This document shows, in pieces, positions 6,412-12,810 of a DNA stretch of 12,810 bases. The notes below the pieces were generated by a model that had not been told where the DNA came from, did not search any database, and was given only the letters and a program-made list of their open reading frames with translations. Positions within the stretch are counted from its first letter, which is position 1; the number at the start of each line of letters is the position of its first letter. The stretch is from contig CAZPEV010000089.1 of NCBI GenBank assembly GCA_964585635.1, positions 1-12,810 on the forward strand, given 5' to 3'. The translations under genes and the position numbers were made by a program. Source of the stretch: CAZPEV01 sp964585635 (GTDB taxonomy: Bacteria > Zixibacteria > MSB-5A5 > GN15 > JAAZOE01).

Positions 6412-8508
6412 TCAGATGGCCAACCCCAATGCTACAATGATGATATCGAGCAGTTTGATTCCGACAAAGGGGGATAGAAGTCCCCCTACTCCGTAGAGCA
6501 TCAAGTTGCGTCGTAAGAGATGTGAGGCCGTTTCGGCCCGATAGGCCACGCCGCGCAGGGCCAATGGTATCAGGGCGACAATGATCAGCGCGTTGAAAAT
6601 CACGGCACTGAGGATGGCGCTTTGGGGCGAATGGAGGCGCATGATATTCAGCGCCGCCAGGGGGCCGTTGTTTAGACCCGACAACGCATACAAAGTGCCG
6701 AACATGGCCGGAAGGATAGCGAAGTACTTGGCGACATCGTTGGCGATGCTGAAGGTCGTCAGCGCCCCCCGGGTGATGAGCATTTGTTTGCCCACCTCGA
6801 CAATCTGCATCAGCTTGGTCGGATTGCTGTCGAGGTCGACCATGTTGCCGGCCTCGCGCGCCGCCTGAGTGCCGGTATTCATGGCCACGCCCACATCGGC
6901 CTGGGCCAGCGCCGGCGCATCGTTGGTGCCGTCGCCGGTCATCGCCACCAGATGCCCGTCTTGTTGTTCGAGACGGATCCGCGCCAGCTTCGCCTCGGGC
7001 GTGGCATAGGCCATAAAATCATCCACCCCCGCTTCGGCGGCGATAGCCGCGGCGGTCAGCGGATTATCGCCGGTAATCATGACCGTGCGGATACCCATCC
7101 GGCGCAATTCGGCGAATCGCTCCTTGATTCCGCCTTTGACGACGTCTTTGAGATGGACCACACCCAAAACGGCGGTGTCGTCGGCGACAGCCAACGGGGT
7201 GCCGCCGGTCTTGGCAATATTGTCGACTGCTGTTTGAAGTTCCGACGGGAAAGCGCTCCCCGTCCGTTCCACGAGGGCTCGCATTGAATCCACTGCGCCT
7301 TTGCGTATACGCAACGACACGGTCCCGTCGGTGTCAAGAATATCCACTCCGCTGATTCGGGTTTGAGCTGAAAACGGGATAAACCTGGCTTGGCTGGGAG
7401 TGAGAGTTTGCGCCCGCAGGTCGAATTTTCCCTTGGCCAGTACGACGATGGACCTGCCCTCGGGAGTTTCATCGGCCAAAGACGCCAATTGAGCGGCCTC
7501 CGCCAGATGTTGCACGGTGTACATCGGGGCCGGGATAAATTCGGTCGCCATCCGATTCCCCAGCGTGATTGTCCCGGTCTTGTCGAGCAGCAGAACATCT
7601 ATATCCCCTGCGGCCTCGACCGCCCGACCGCTTTTGGCGATGACGTTACGCTGGACGAGACGGTCGATCCCGGCGATGCCGATGGCGCTTAACAGCCCGC
7701 CGATCGTGGTGGGAATCAGACAGACCAGTAGGGCGGTCAGGACCGGCACGGTCACGATACCGCTCAAGTCCTGACCGGCGGCGGCACCGCTATAGTCGGC
7801 AAAGAACTTAAGCGTGGCGACTGCCAACAGGAAAATGATCGTCAGTCCCGCCAGGACTATTCCCAGAGCAATTTCATTGGGAGTCTTCTGGCGGGTCGCC
7901 CCCTCGATCAAGACTATCATTCGATCGACGAAGGCATTGCCGGGGTCAGAGGTTACCCTGATTACGATGCGGTCGCTGATTACTCGGGTGCCCCCGGTAA
8001 CGGCGCTCCTGTCGCCGCCGCTCTCGCGGATGACGGGTGCGGATTCCCCCGTGATGGCCGATTCGTCCACGCTGGCGATCCCATCGATCACCTCGCCATC
8101 CGCGGGAATCGTACTGCCCGCTTCACAGACCACCACGTCATCTTTTCTTAGCTCCGTCGCCGCCACATTCGATTCAACGCCGTCGCGAAGCCGCCTTGCA
8201 AACAGCTGCGTGCGGGTCTTCCGCAAGCTTTCAGCCTGGGCTTTTCCCCGGCCTTCGGCCAGAGCCTCAGCAAAATTGGCGAAGAGGACGGTCAACCACA
8301 ACCATAGACTGACCTGCAGTTCAAAACCGGAATAGGTGCCGCGAATCAATCCGGCGGCAAACGAAATCGTCGTCAATATCGCCCCGATGAGGGTGACAAA
8401 CATGACGGGATTGCGGAGTTGACGCGCGGGAGTTACCTTGAGTAAGGCATCTTTCAGCGCGGTCAACAGCAGCGCCCGGTCGACCAATTTTGAAACCTTC
8501 GACGGCAT
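6412..8508 (-). CDS. kdpB: KdpB, ATPase subunit of the Kdp K+ pump
   Basis: This 698-residue P-type ATPase hydrolyses ATP to drive K+ uptake through KdpA. Signature motifs are in order: TGES (153-156), whose Ser is the counterpart of the inhibitory phosphorylation site of E. coli KdpB; LIPTTIGGLLSAIGIAG (264-280); phosphorylated D309 in DKTGT; MITGDN (477-482); MTGDGTNDAPAL (523-534); and FSIANDVAKYF (586-596), holding the conserved membrane Asp and Lys (D591, K594). The reading frame is open further upstream to 8715, inside kdpA, but ATG 8508 is chosen because AGGAG sits 7 nt upstream within and after the kdpA stop (TAGGAG), and the protein then starts MPSKVSKLVDRALL as in the family. Only 8 nt separate it from kdpA, so coupling is likely. 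Confidence 0.97.
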   Translation of the reverse strand: MPSKVSKLVDRALLLTALKDALLKVTPARQLRNPVMFVTLIGAILTTISFAAGLIRGTYSGFELQVSLWLWLTVLFANFAEALAEGRGKAQAESLRKTRTQLFARRLRDGVESNVAATELRKDDVVVCEAGSTIPADGEVIDGIASVDESAITGESAPVIRESGGDRSAVTGGTRVISDRIVIRVTSDPGNAFVDRMIVLIEGATRQKTPNEIALGIVLAGLTIIFLLAVATLKFFADYSGAAAGQDLSGIVTVPVLTALLVCLIPTTIGGLLSAIGIAGIDRLVQRNVIAKSGRAVEAAGDIDVLLLDKTGTITLGNRMATEFIPAPMYTVQHLAEAAQLASLADETPEGRSIVVLAKGKFDLRAQTLTPSQARFIPFSAQTRISGVDILDTDGTVSLRIRKGAVDSMRALVERTGSAFPSELQTAVDNIAKTGGTPLAVADDTAVLGVVHLKDVVKGGIKERFAELRRMGIRTVMITGDNPLTAAAIAAEAGVDDFMAYATPEAKLARIRLEQQDGHLVAMTGDGTNDAPALAQADVGVAMNTGTQAAREAGNMVDLDSNPTKLMQIVEVGKQMLITRGALTTFSIANDVAKYFAILPAMFGTLYALSGLNNGPLAALNIMRLHSPQSAILSAVIFNALIIVALIPLALRGVAYRAETASHLLRRNLMLYGVGGLLSPFVGIKLLDIIIVALGLAI

Positions 8509-8516
8509 CGATACTC

Positions 8517-10208
8517 CTAAAATGTGCGTCCCGCGGTCATGAGGAAGTGTTCGACTATCGGCCCCAGACCGAGCGCCGGCAGGAAGGTCAGGGCGCCGAC
8601 TATCAAGACAACTCCGACCAGAAGCACTCCGAAGATTGTGGTGTCTGTCGCGAAAGTTCCGATGGATGGCGGGGAGATCTTCTTTGCGGCCAGACTTCCG
8701 GCAATGGCCAGACAAGGGATTATGACCACGAATCGACCCACCAGCATGGCTATGCCCAGGATGATATTGTAGAAGTTCGTATTTGCATTCAACCCGGCAA
8801 ACGCGCTGCCGTTGTTCCCGGCGGCGGAGGAGAAGGCATACAGGATTTCGCTCAATCCGTGCGGCCCGCTATTACCAAGGCTCGCCAACGCCACCGGAAG
8901 CACGCTGGCGATCCCGGCTCCAACCAGGATCACGGCGCTGGGTGCGAGTATGGCCAGGATAACCATCTGGATTTCCCGGGCTTCGATTTTCTTTCCCAAA
9001 TACTCCGGAGTCCGGCCGACCATCAATCCGGCCAGAAAGACAGTCAGGAGGACATGAAGGATTATACCGTACAAGCCCGCGCCTACTCCCCCGAAGATGA
9101 TTTCTCCCAGCATCATGTTGAATATGGCGACGCCTCCGGTCAAGGGGGCCAGGCTTGAGTGCATGGCGATGACCGACCCATTGGAGGCGGCGGTGGTCGA
9201 GACCGCCCAAAGGACACTGTTGGCGACGCCGAAGCGGGTTTCCATGCCTTCCATGTTCATCGCGGTACCCAGCGCGGGGTCGGCGGAATATTCGGCATTC
9301 AGAGATACGACCAAGCCGCCTGCAAACAGCGCCATCATCACGCCGAAAACAATCAATGCGTGTCGCGAAGCGCCGACCATACGACCATAAGCAAAGACCA
9401 GCCCCGCCGGGACAAGCAGGATAGCCAGCATTTCCAGGAAATTGGACAGCGGAGTTGGATCTTCCAGCGGATGAGCGCTGTTGGCATTGAAAAAACCCCC
9501 GCCGTTGGTGCCCAACTGCTTGATGGCGATCTGCGAGGCGGCCGGTCCCAGAGGAATAGTCTGAGGCGCGCCTTCGACTGTGGTCACCACAACCGCCGGG
9601 GAGAAGGTCTGGACCACACCTTGCTCGATCAGGATAAGGGCCAGGATGATTGACAGCGGCAAAAGGATATACACGACTGACCGAGTTAGATCGATCCAAA
9701 AATTCCCGATTGTCGATGCAGTCTTGCGCACGATTCCACGAGTCAGGGCCAATAAGACCGCCACGCCGGTAGCCGCGCTGACGAAATTCTGCACGGTCAG
9801 GCCGAGCGTCTGAGTCAAATAGCTGAGCGTGGTTTCCCCGGCATAGGCCTGCCAGTTGGTATTGGTCATGAAACTGACCGCGGTATTGAACGCCAGCGGC
9901 CAGGAGATATTTCCCAAATGCTGCGGATTGAGGGGAAGCCATGCCTGGATGAGTTGCAGGACAAATACCGCCCCGAATCCGAGGGCGTTGAACCAGAGAA
10001 GCGCCTTGGCGTATTCCTGCCAGCCCATCTCCCCCTCTGGGGCGATGCTGCAGGTCCTATAGACCAACTTTTCCAGCCATGAGAACACCGGGTGCAGGAA
10101 AGTCTTTTGCCCCATGAAGACGGCACTAAAATAGACTCCAAGCACCGGCGCCAGAAGCACCAGCACCGATATGAAGACGATTACCTGTGCCAGTTCCTGC
10201 GCAGGCAT
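8517..10208 (-). CDS. kdpA: KdpA, K+-binding channel subunit
   Basis: This 563-residue polytopic membrane protein (E. coli 557) belongs to the K+ channel-like superfamily. All four pore-loop regions are visible: TNTNWQAYAGETTLSY (115-130), LGTNGGGFFNANSAHP (232-247), TTAASNGSVIAMHSSL (338-353) and SAAGNNGSAFAGLNANTN (461-478). Family landmarks also include GLMVGRTPEYLGKKIE and LGEIIFGGVGAGLYG. KdpA binds K+ with high affinity in a selectivity filter and passes it through an inter-subunit tunnel to KdpB. ATG 10208 lies 10 nt after the kdpF stop with GGAAAGG as ribosome binding site. The final TAG overlaps the kdpB Shine-Dalgarno. Nothing is missing. Confidence 0.97.
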   Translation of the reverse strand: MPAQELAQVIVFISVLVLLAPVLGVYFSAVFMGQKTFLHPVFSWLEKLVYRTCSIAPEGEMGWQEYAKALLWFNALGFGAVFVLQLIQAWLPLNPQHLGNISWPLAFNTAVSFMTNTNWQAYAGETTLSYLTQTLGLTVQNFVSAATGVAVLLALTRGIVRKTASTIGNFWIDLTRSVVYILLPLSIILALILIEQGVVQTFSPAVVVTTVEGAPQTIPLGPAASQIAIKQLGTNGGGFFNANSAHPLEDPTPLSNFLEMLAILLVPAGLVFAYGRMVGASRHALIVFGVMMALFAGGLVVSLNAEYSADPALGTAMNMEGMETRFGVANSVLWAVSTTAASNGSVIAMHSSLAPLTGGVAIFNMMLGEIIFGGVGAGLYGIILHVLLTVFLAGLMVGRTPEYLGKKIEAREIQMVILAILAPSAVILVGAGIASVLPVALASLGNSGPHGLSEILYAFSSAAGNNGSAFAGLNANTNFYNIILGIAMLVGRFVVIIPCLAIAGSLAAKKISPPSIGTFATDTTIFGVLLVGVVLIVGALTFLPALGLGPIVEHFLMTAGRTF

Positions 10209-10218
10209 ACGGCCTTTC

Positions 10219-10305
10219 CTATTTGAAGCGTTCCGGGTGAAACATGGCGTATCCCAAATAGATTAAGAGCGCGATGGCGATTATTCCGGCGATGCTGAAT
10301 CCCAT
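10219..10305 (-). CDS. kdpF: KdpF, small stabilising subunit
   Basis: This 28-residue protein is easily missed because of its size. It reads MGFSIAGIIAIALLIYLG followed by YAMFHPERFK: one membrane helix, then a short positively charged end containing the family's typical HPERF. In E. coli the 29-residue KdpF stabilises the KdpABC complex. It is the first gene of the operon, with GGAAGG (minus strand, about 10315-10320) 9 nt before ATG, and the stop is 10 nt before kdpA. Position, length and C-terminal motif agree, so the call is firm despite the short length. Confidence 0.93.
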   Translation of the reverse strand: MGFSIAGIIAIALLIYLGYAMFHPERFK

Positions 10306-10320
10306 GAGTATCACCCTTCC

Positions 10321-10369
10321 TTGCGGTTTTGCGCCGCAATAAACATCAGCAGCTTACGCAACCGCGTAA
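10321..10369 (-). promoter_or_regulatory. kdp 5' leader with two hairpins that can re-pair
   Basis: On the minus (transcribed) strand TTACGC-GGTT-GCGTAA (10369-10354) is a perfect 6-bp, 4-nt-loop hairpin. TTGCGG-CGCAAAA-CCGCAA (10339-10321) is a perfect 6-bp, 7-nt-loop hairpin directly before the kdpF Shine-Dalgarno GGAAGG. GCGGTT-GCG from the first can also pair with CGC-AA-AACCGC from the second (9 bp with a 2-nt bulge), which excludes both hairpins. The pairing is seen; a regulatory role is inference. It does not match a riboswitch I recognise. Confidence 0.4.
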
Positions 10370-10430
10370 TCGAGTTTCTTTTCATATGGAAGAACGGCTG
10401 GATATCCAAAAGGCGGTAATAAAGAAGACC

Positions 10431-10460
10431 TCAAGAAGTATAAGTATTTTGTAAATATCT
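10431..10460 (-). promoter_or_regulatory. AT-rich candidate kdp promoter or KdpE site
   Basis: The minus strand carries a T/A-rich run including TTTACAAAATACTTATACTT. TATACT (10442-10437) could be a -10 element, but no good -35 lies 17 nt upstream, as expected for an activator-dependent promoter. The E. coli KdpE target is also a T-rich TTTATAC/TTTACA stretch. It would give a leader of about 125 nt before kdpF. Tentative. Confidence 0.25.
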
Positions 10461-10565
10461 GCGTTAGGATTGTGCAGCGTGGCTTCGCAACTGCAAATGT
10501 CGGCTCAAATCGGTGACCCCTTGCCGCATTATCGATTCCGATCTAAATCTTGATAGGATAGCGGC

Positions 10566-10646
10566 TTATCCCGTAGCTTTCAGGTAATCCACGACTGTCT
10601 GGAAGGTTCGAAGATCATCGATTCGGGGGAGCCTTTCTAAGCTGCA
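10566..10646 (-). pseudogene. gene-tail remnant resembling an acyl-carrier-protein C terminus
   Basis: A 26-codon minus-strand frame ends in TAA at 10566-10568 and reads CSLERLP then RIDDLRTFQTVVDYLKATG. A stop codon precedes it and there is no start codon. The amphipathic pattern (L-T-x-x-x-VVDYL) recalls the last helix of carrier proteins of the phosphopantetheine type, but that is only a resemblance. It directly follows the 33-nt repeat on the same strand, so it may be a decayed gene end left upstream of kdp. Confidence 0.3.
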
Positions 10647-10658
10647 TTATCGATTATC

Positions 10659-10691
10659 CAGTTGCGGAATGCGTCTCGTAGAGCCCGCCAT
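10659..10691. repeat. 33-nt dispersed repeat (WRxxRDAFRNW), copy 2
   Basis: This copy matches 2271-2303 at 29 of 33 positions without gaps, same orientation. In the minus-strand frame it reads WRALRDAFRNWII; a second frame reads GGLYETHSATG-stop. Stops lie close on either side in the first frame, so it is not part of an intact gene here. Confidence 0.6.
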
Positions 10692-10700
10692 AGAAGCTAA

Positions 10701-10724
10701 AAGCCCCGGTTTCGGCCGGGGTTT
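10701..10724 (+). terminator. strong hairpin, probably a bidirectional terminator
   Basis: CCCCGG (10704-10709) pairs with CCGGGG (10716-10721) around a 6-nt loop, extended by one G-T and two A-T pairs to 9 bp. TTTCTATTTGTTT follows on the plus strand and CTTTTAGC on the minus strand, so it could act both ways. No intact gene ends here. It insulates the divergent kdp operon and the PD40 gene from each other. Confidence 0.6.
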
Positions 10725-11000
10725 CTATTTGTTTCCCGCAGAATTGCAATTAAGAGGATGATTTGGGTAGCGAGCAAATCAATATAGGACAATGTAACAG
10801 GACACCCCTTCATACTGCGGGGAACCCGTACGTCCTGATCTTATCTGCCATGCGTAGTCATTTCACTCGATATCCGGAGGAACTAACTCTTGAATGGGCT
10901 GCGACACTTTCGCTCAAACACAATCTTTGCAGGTGACGTCAGTGATCATATGAAACAACGTTTCGGCGTCCTCGTATTATCATTGAAACAGGAAGGTTGT
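10725..11000. other. 5' region of the PD40 protein gene
   Basis: No further gene is convincing. GGAGG at 10876-10880 lies 9 nt before an in-frame TTG (10890), and an alternative frame gives a 19-codon open frame from ATG 10894 whose TGA (10951-10953) overlaps another in-frame ATG at 10950 (ATGA). AGGAC/GTCCT and CCCC/GGGG at about 10799-10836 can form an imperfect hairpin. No clear -35/-10 pair was found. Confidence 0.4.
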
Positions 11001-11936
11001 ATGACCAAAACGCAAATGCTATTCATGGGTCTGGTGACACTTTTCTTCGTCGTGCCACTTCAAGCTGAGCAATTATCACCCGCGACCGAATCGGTTTCTG
11101 GAGCGTACATGGGGGCAGCCCACCCCGGTACGACTCCCGAGTACTTCGCCGATGGATTTGTCAATACGCCTATGGACATGCACGGAAACATCGTATTCGC
11201 GCCCCATCTCGATGAGGCTGTCTGGCACCCTGACCGGCCAAAAGGCCTCTACCTGTCAAGGTTAATGAATGGCGTGTGGACAAGTCCCCGGGAGATTTCC
11301 TTTGTCAACGATCTAATGCACGACGCGCCGTGCTATTCAGGAGACGGAAACCGGCTCTTCTTTGCGGCGGCGAAGATTGGCAAATCCGGCATGACCGAAG
11401 ACGACAGGGTGTATTTTGTCGACCGGAAAGACGATGGATGGACAGAAGCGCGGCTCCTCGACACGGTCTTTGACTCGTATGCGATGCACTGGCAGTTCTC
11501 GCTCGATAAGTCGGACAATCTGTATTTCGGAGGTAATCCAAAAGGCATTGAAGCACGATCGGACATCTGGGTCGCTCGATATAAAGGCGGCCATTACATC
11601 GCGCCGGTGAGGTTGCCGGAAGCCATCAACTCGGAAGATGGCGAGTTTTCGCCATGCATGGCTCCCGACGAAAGCTACATGATTTTCAATCGAGCCGTGT
11701 TTCCAGCTGGAAAGCCCCCGCGAATGTCTCTTTACATCAGTTTCAAATCACCTGACGGCCTCTGGACAGAATCCAAATGTCTCGACAGTATTTTGAATTC
11801 AAGAGGATTGGATCTGAACGCCAGAGTATCGCCAGACGGCAAGTACCTTTTCTTTATCAGACGAGGAACAAGTAAGAGCGGTACCTATTGGGTGAGCACG
11901 TCAGTATTTGATGGACTGCGTCCAATCAGGAAGTAG
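11001..11936 (+). CDS. exported PD40/WD40-like beta-propeller protein
   Basis: The predicted protein is 311 residues. Residues 1-22 form a signal peptide (MTKTQMLFMGLVTLFFVVPL, then QA as likely cleavage context). The rest carries several TolB/PD40-type blades: DAPCYSGDGNRLFFAAAK (108-125), HWQFSLDKSDNLYFGG (163-178), FSPCMAPDESYMIFNR (216-231) and NARVSPDGKYLFFIRRG (273-289). This pattern is typical of periplasmic or outer-surface PD40 proteins that bind proteins or sugars; no catalytic residues can be assigned. ATG 11001 is preferred because AGGAAGG lies 4 nt upstream and the signal peptide starts there. In-frame starts at TTG 10890 and ATG 10950 would bury the signal sequence inside the protein. 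No type IX sorting tail is seen. It appears to be a single-gene unit. Confidence 0.85.
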   Translation: MTKTQMLFMGLVTLFFVVPLQAEQLSPATESVSGAYMGAAHPGTTPEYFADGFVNTPMDMHGNIVFAPHLDEAVWHPDRPKGLYLSRLMNGVWTSPREISFVNDLMHDAPCYSGDGNRLFFAAAKIGKSGMTEDDRVYFVDRKDDGWTEARLLDTVFDSYAMHWQFSLDKSDNLYFGGNPKGIEARSDIWVARYKGGHYIAPVRLPEAINSEDGEFSPCMAPDESYMIFNRAVFPAGKPPRMSLYISFKSPDGLWTESKCLDSILNSRGLDLNARVSPDGKYLFFIRRGTSKSGTYWVSTSVFDGLRPIRK

Positions 11937-12070
11937 AATGACAAAGAATCGATTCGTCACTAATCGGGCGAAGTGTTTTGCCATGGGTTCAAGGGCTGGC
12001 CGCCCAAGTTTGCATCTCATGACCGGCTTCCAGTATTACCGATCATCTTCGGCCATGTCAACGGAGTCGA

Positions 12071-12170
12071 TTGTCTTCCATCGCCTTCCGCCGATCAAGA
12101 CATAGCGCACCAAGATCGAAAAGCTGAAGCTCACTAGAGTTTGGGGAGAGTGAGGTCGGGGCCGCCATCG
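12071..12170. repeat. 100-nt dispersed repeat, copy B
   Basis: This is the ungapped partner of 1249-1348 (73 of 100 identical by hand count). TTTGGGGAGAGTGAGG and GCCGCCATCG are fully shared; the middle (about 12097-12133) has diverged most. The 6-bp hairpin of copy A is weakened here by a C-C mismatch. Confidence 0.6.
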
Positions 12171-12262
12171 ACATCAGCTTCCCCGAGACAGGAGGTTTGT
12201 CTATTGAAGAAGGGCGCGGGGAATATTATTTCTTGGCAGTGTATCCGTACTAACAAGACAAT

Positions 12263-12330
12263 CTAGGCCTAGTCAGGGGCGCGGATTCCAAATCCGCAAG
12301 CTTGAGATGCAGGGATTCGATTTCGGGCCG
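12263..12330 (+). pseudogene. tRNA-like fragment, anticodon CCA (Trp-like), not functional
   Basis: GCGGA-TTCCAAA-TCCGC at 12281-12297 has the form of an anticodon arm: 5-bp stem, 7-nt loop, T33, anticodon CCA, A37. Before it, TAGGCCTAGTCAGGGGC recalls a D arm, and ATTCGATTTC (12315-12324) recalls a T loop. The T stem does not pair and there is no matching acceptor stem, so it is either a decayed tRNA or chance. The 17-nt inverted repeat itself (7 bp around CCA) is certain. Confidence 0.3.
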
Positions 12331-12387
12331 GAAGAAACGCGGAATATTAGCAATCAAGGCATATGGTTATATGATGAATCATAATGA

Positions 12388-12507
12388 AGGAGCGTAAAGG
12401 GCAACGCGGCCAGACCGGGGGGGAAGATGCCATCTCCACCGGGACCAAAAAGGCAGATTTTATTAGTGGGCGAAACAGGCCCAACGTATATTGCTTTGTA
12501 TTCGTAA
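12388..12507 (+). pseudogene. coding-like remnant ending in LLVGETGPTYIALYS
   Basis: A 39-codon plus-strand frame lies between stops, ending at TAA 12505-12507. It reads RSVKGNAARPGGK, MPSPPGPKRQI, LLVGETGPTYIALYS. There is an internal ATG at 12427 but no clear ribosome binding site. Part of it (12461-12487) is related to 2211-2239, where the equivalent frame is broken. I do not recognise a family; it looks like a repeated short gene tail rather than a working gene. Confidence 0.3.
12461..12487. repeat. short dispersed repeat (AAAYAGGCC-AACGTA type), copy 2
   Basis: This is related to 2211-2239 with small gaps: shared TATT, GGG, AAA-Y-AGGCC and AACGTA. It lies inside the remnant frame ending at 12507. 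Confidence 0.35.
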
Positions 12508-12659
12508 TGTTTTGATTCGAAGTAGCCGTGATTAGAGGTCGCAGAAGAAGACGGACGACGCGTCTCCGGGTTATGCACATTGAAAGCAATGATTCGATGA
12601 CGACCTGACGATGAAGTTTCCGACAACCAGCCAATCATGAGACGAAGGATAGACCCCTT

Positions 12660-12810
12660 ATGAACGAAACCCGAAACGGCACGGAAGGCGAAGCCAAAGC
12701 CAGAAAAGCTATGTACCGGCGCAAGCGGATAATCATCCCGGTGATGGTGCTGATTGCCATGGGCGGCGTGATTATTTCCTACTGGTATCTGTATCTGGGG
12801 GTATATGTCG
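12660..12810 (+). CDS. N terminus of a membrane-anchored protein, probably HlyD/EmrA-type membrane fusion protein (partial)
   Basis: The frame starts at ATG 12660 and is open to the window edge (50 codons). GAAGGA lies about 10 nt upstream. The protein begins with a charged cytoplasmic stretch (residues 1-24, ending KAMYRRKR), then one hydrophobic helix, IIIPVMVLIAMGGVIISYWY (25-44), followed by LYLGVYV. A charged N terminus, a single signal-anchor helix and then a YWYLYLGVYV-like segment is the usual beginning of HlyD/EmrA periplasmic adaptor proteins of multidrug export systems, where YVxTDDA normally comes next. That part lies outside the window, so the family is inference while the gene itself is well supported. 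Confidence 0.65.
   Translation, partial: MNETRNGTEGEAKARKAMYRRKRIIIPVMVLIAMGGVIISYWYLYLGVYV

Larger units (their letters stand above)
11937..12659. other. 723-nt gene-poor stretch rich in relics
   Basis: No convincing intact gene lies here. It contains the second copy of the 100-nt repeat (12071-12170), a tRNA-like fragment (12263-12330), a coding-like remnant on the plus strand (12388-12507) with a short repeat inside it, and the leader of the membrane protein gene at 12660. Two minus-strand frames of about 95 codons at 12347-12638 overlap one another and lack good ribosome binding sites. Confidence 0.55.

Noticed and set aside
8509..8715. 69-residue N-terminal extension of KdpB
   Set aside because: It lies within kdpA, has no homology to KdpB N termini, and ATG 8508 has an ideal Shine-Dalgarno.
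8872..9942. 356-codon minus-strand frame
   Set aside because: It is a shifted frame inside kdpA with low-complexity, Arg/Gly-rich composition; kdpA in the other frame carries all four pore loops.
10306..10440. c-di-AMP (ydaO-type) riboswitch upstream of kdp
   Set aside because: Such elements occur before some K+ transporter genes, but the leader is short and shows none of the conserved core I would expect.
12204..12266. 20-codon frame from TTG with GGAGG 8 nt upstream
   Set aside because: The Shine-Dalgarno spacing is good, but the peptide is short, unfamiliar and starts with a rare codon; chance is the simpler explanation.
12347..12638. Two overlapping minus-strand frames of about 95 codons
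   Set aside because: They occupy the same DNA in different frames, have no Shine-Dalgarno or known motifs, and are better explained by relic content.
1..12810. CRISPR array, restriction or toxin-antitoxin defence system
   Set aside because: No regularly spaced direct repeats and no genes of these types were seen on either strand.

Overview
The window is bacterial chromosomal DNA dominated by one complete potassium-uptake operon, kdpFABCDE, which runs right to left from about 10305 to 2445 on the minus strand. The host is probably a Gram-negative member of the FCB superphylum or a related candidate phylum such as Zixibacteria. This is inferred from the protein at 145-1149, which joins a Fibrobacter-type FISUMP domain to a C-terminal sorting/FlgD-like domain with a NYPNPFNP motif, the usual tail of type IX secretion cargo. 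No rRNA or marker gene is present to fix the taxonomy.

Layout, left to right. 1-42: possible last codons of an upstream gene. 145-1149 (+): secreted FISUMP protein, then a hairpin terminator. 1196-1754: gene-poor stretch with one copy of a 100-nt dispersed repeat and a sequence resembling an IS3-type end. 1755-2153 (+): small cytoplasmic protein with a duplicated RFxDGxIxxGTT domain. 2154-2444: gene-poor stretch with copies of two further short repeats. 2445-10305 (-): kdpE, kdpD, kdpC, kdpB, kdpA, kdpF. 10306-11000: kdp leader with two hairpins, a gene-tail remnant, a repeat copy, a strong terminator-like hairpin, and the 5' region of the next gene. 11001-11936 (+): secreted PD40-type beta-propeller protein. 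11937-12659: long gene-poor stretch with the second 100-nt repeat copy, a tRNA-like fragment and a coding-like remnant. 12660-12810 (+): start of a membrane-anchored protein, probably an HlyD/EmrA-type membrane fusion protein.

How the genes work together. KdpF, A, B and C form the high-affinity K+-pumping P-type ATPase. KdpA is the channel-like K+-binding subunit, KdpB the ATPase, and KdpC and KdpF are small membrane subunits. KdpD (sensor kinase with ATP-binding, USP, four-helix membrane and kinase modules) phosphorylates KdpE (OmpR-type regulator), which in known systems activates the operon. Gaps between genes are 10, 8 and 12 nt, and kdpC/kdpD and kdpD/kdpE overlap by 1 nt (TAATG), so one coupled transcript is likely.

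I found no CRISPR array, intact mobile element, toxin-antitoxin pair or obviously new system. The most unusual material is between the genes: at least three families of short dispersed repeats, and a kdp leader whose two hairpins can be drawn in a mutually exclusive alternative pairing.
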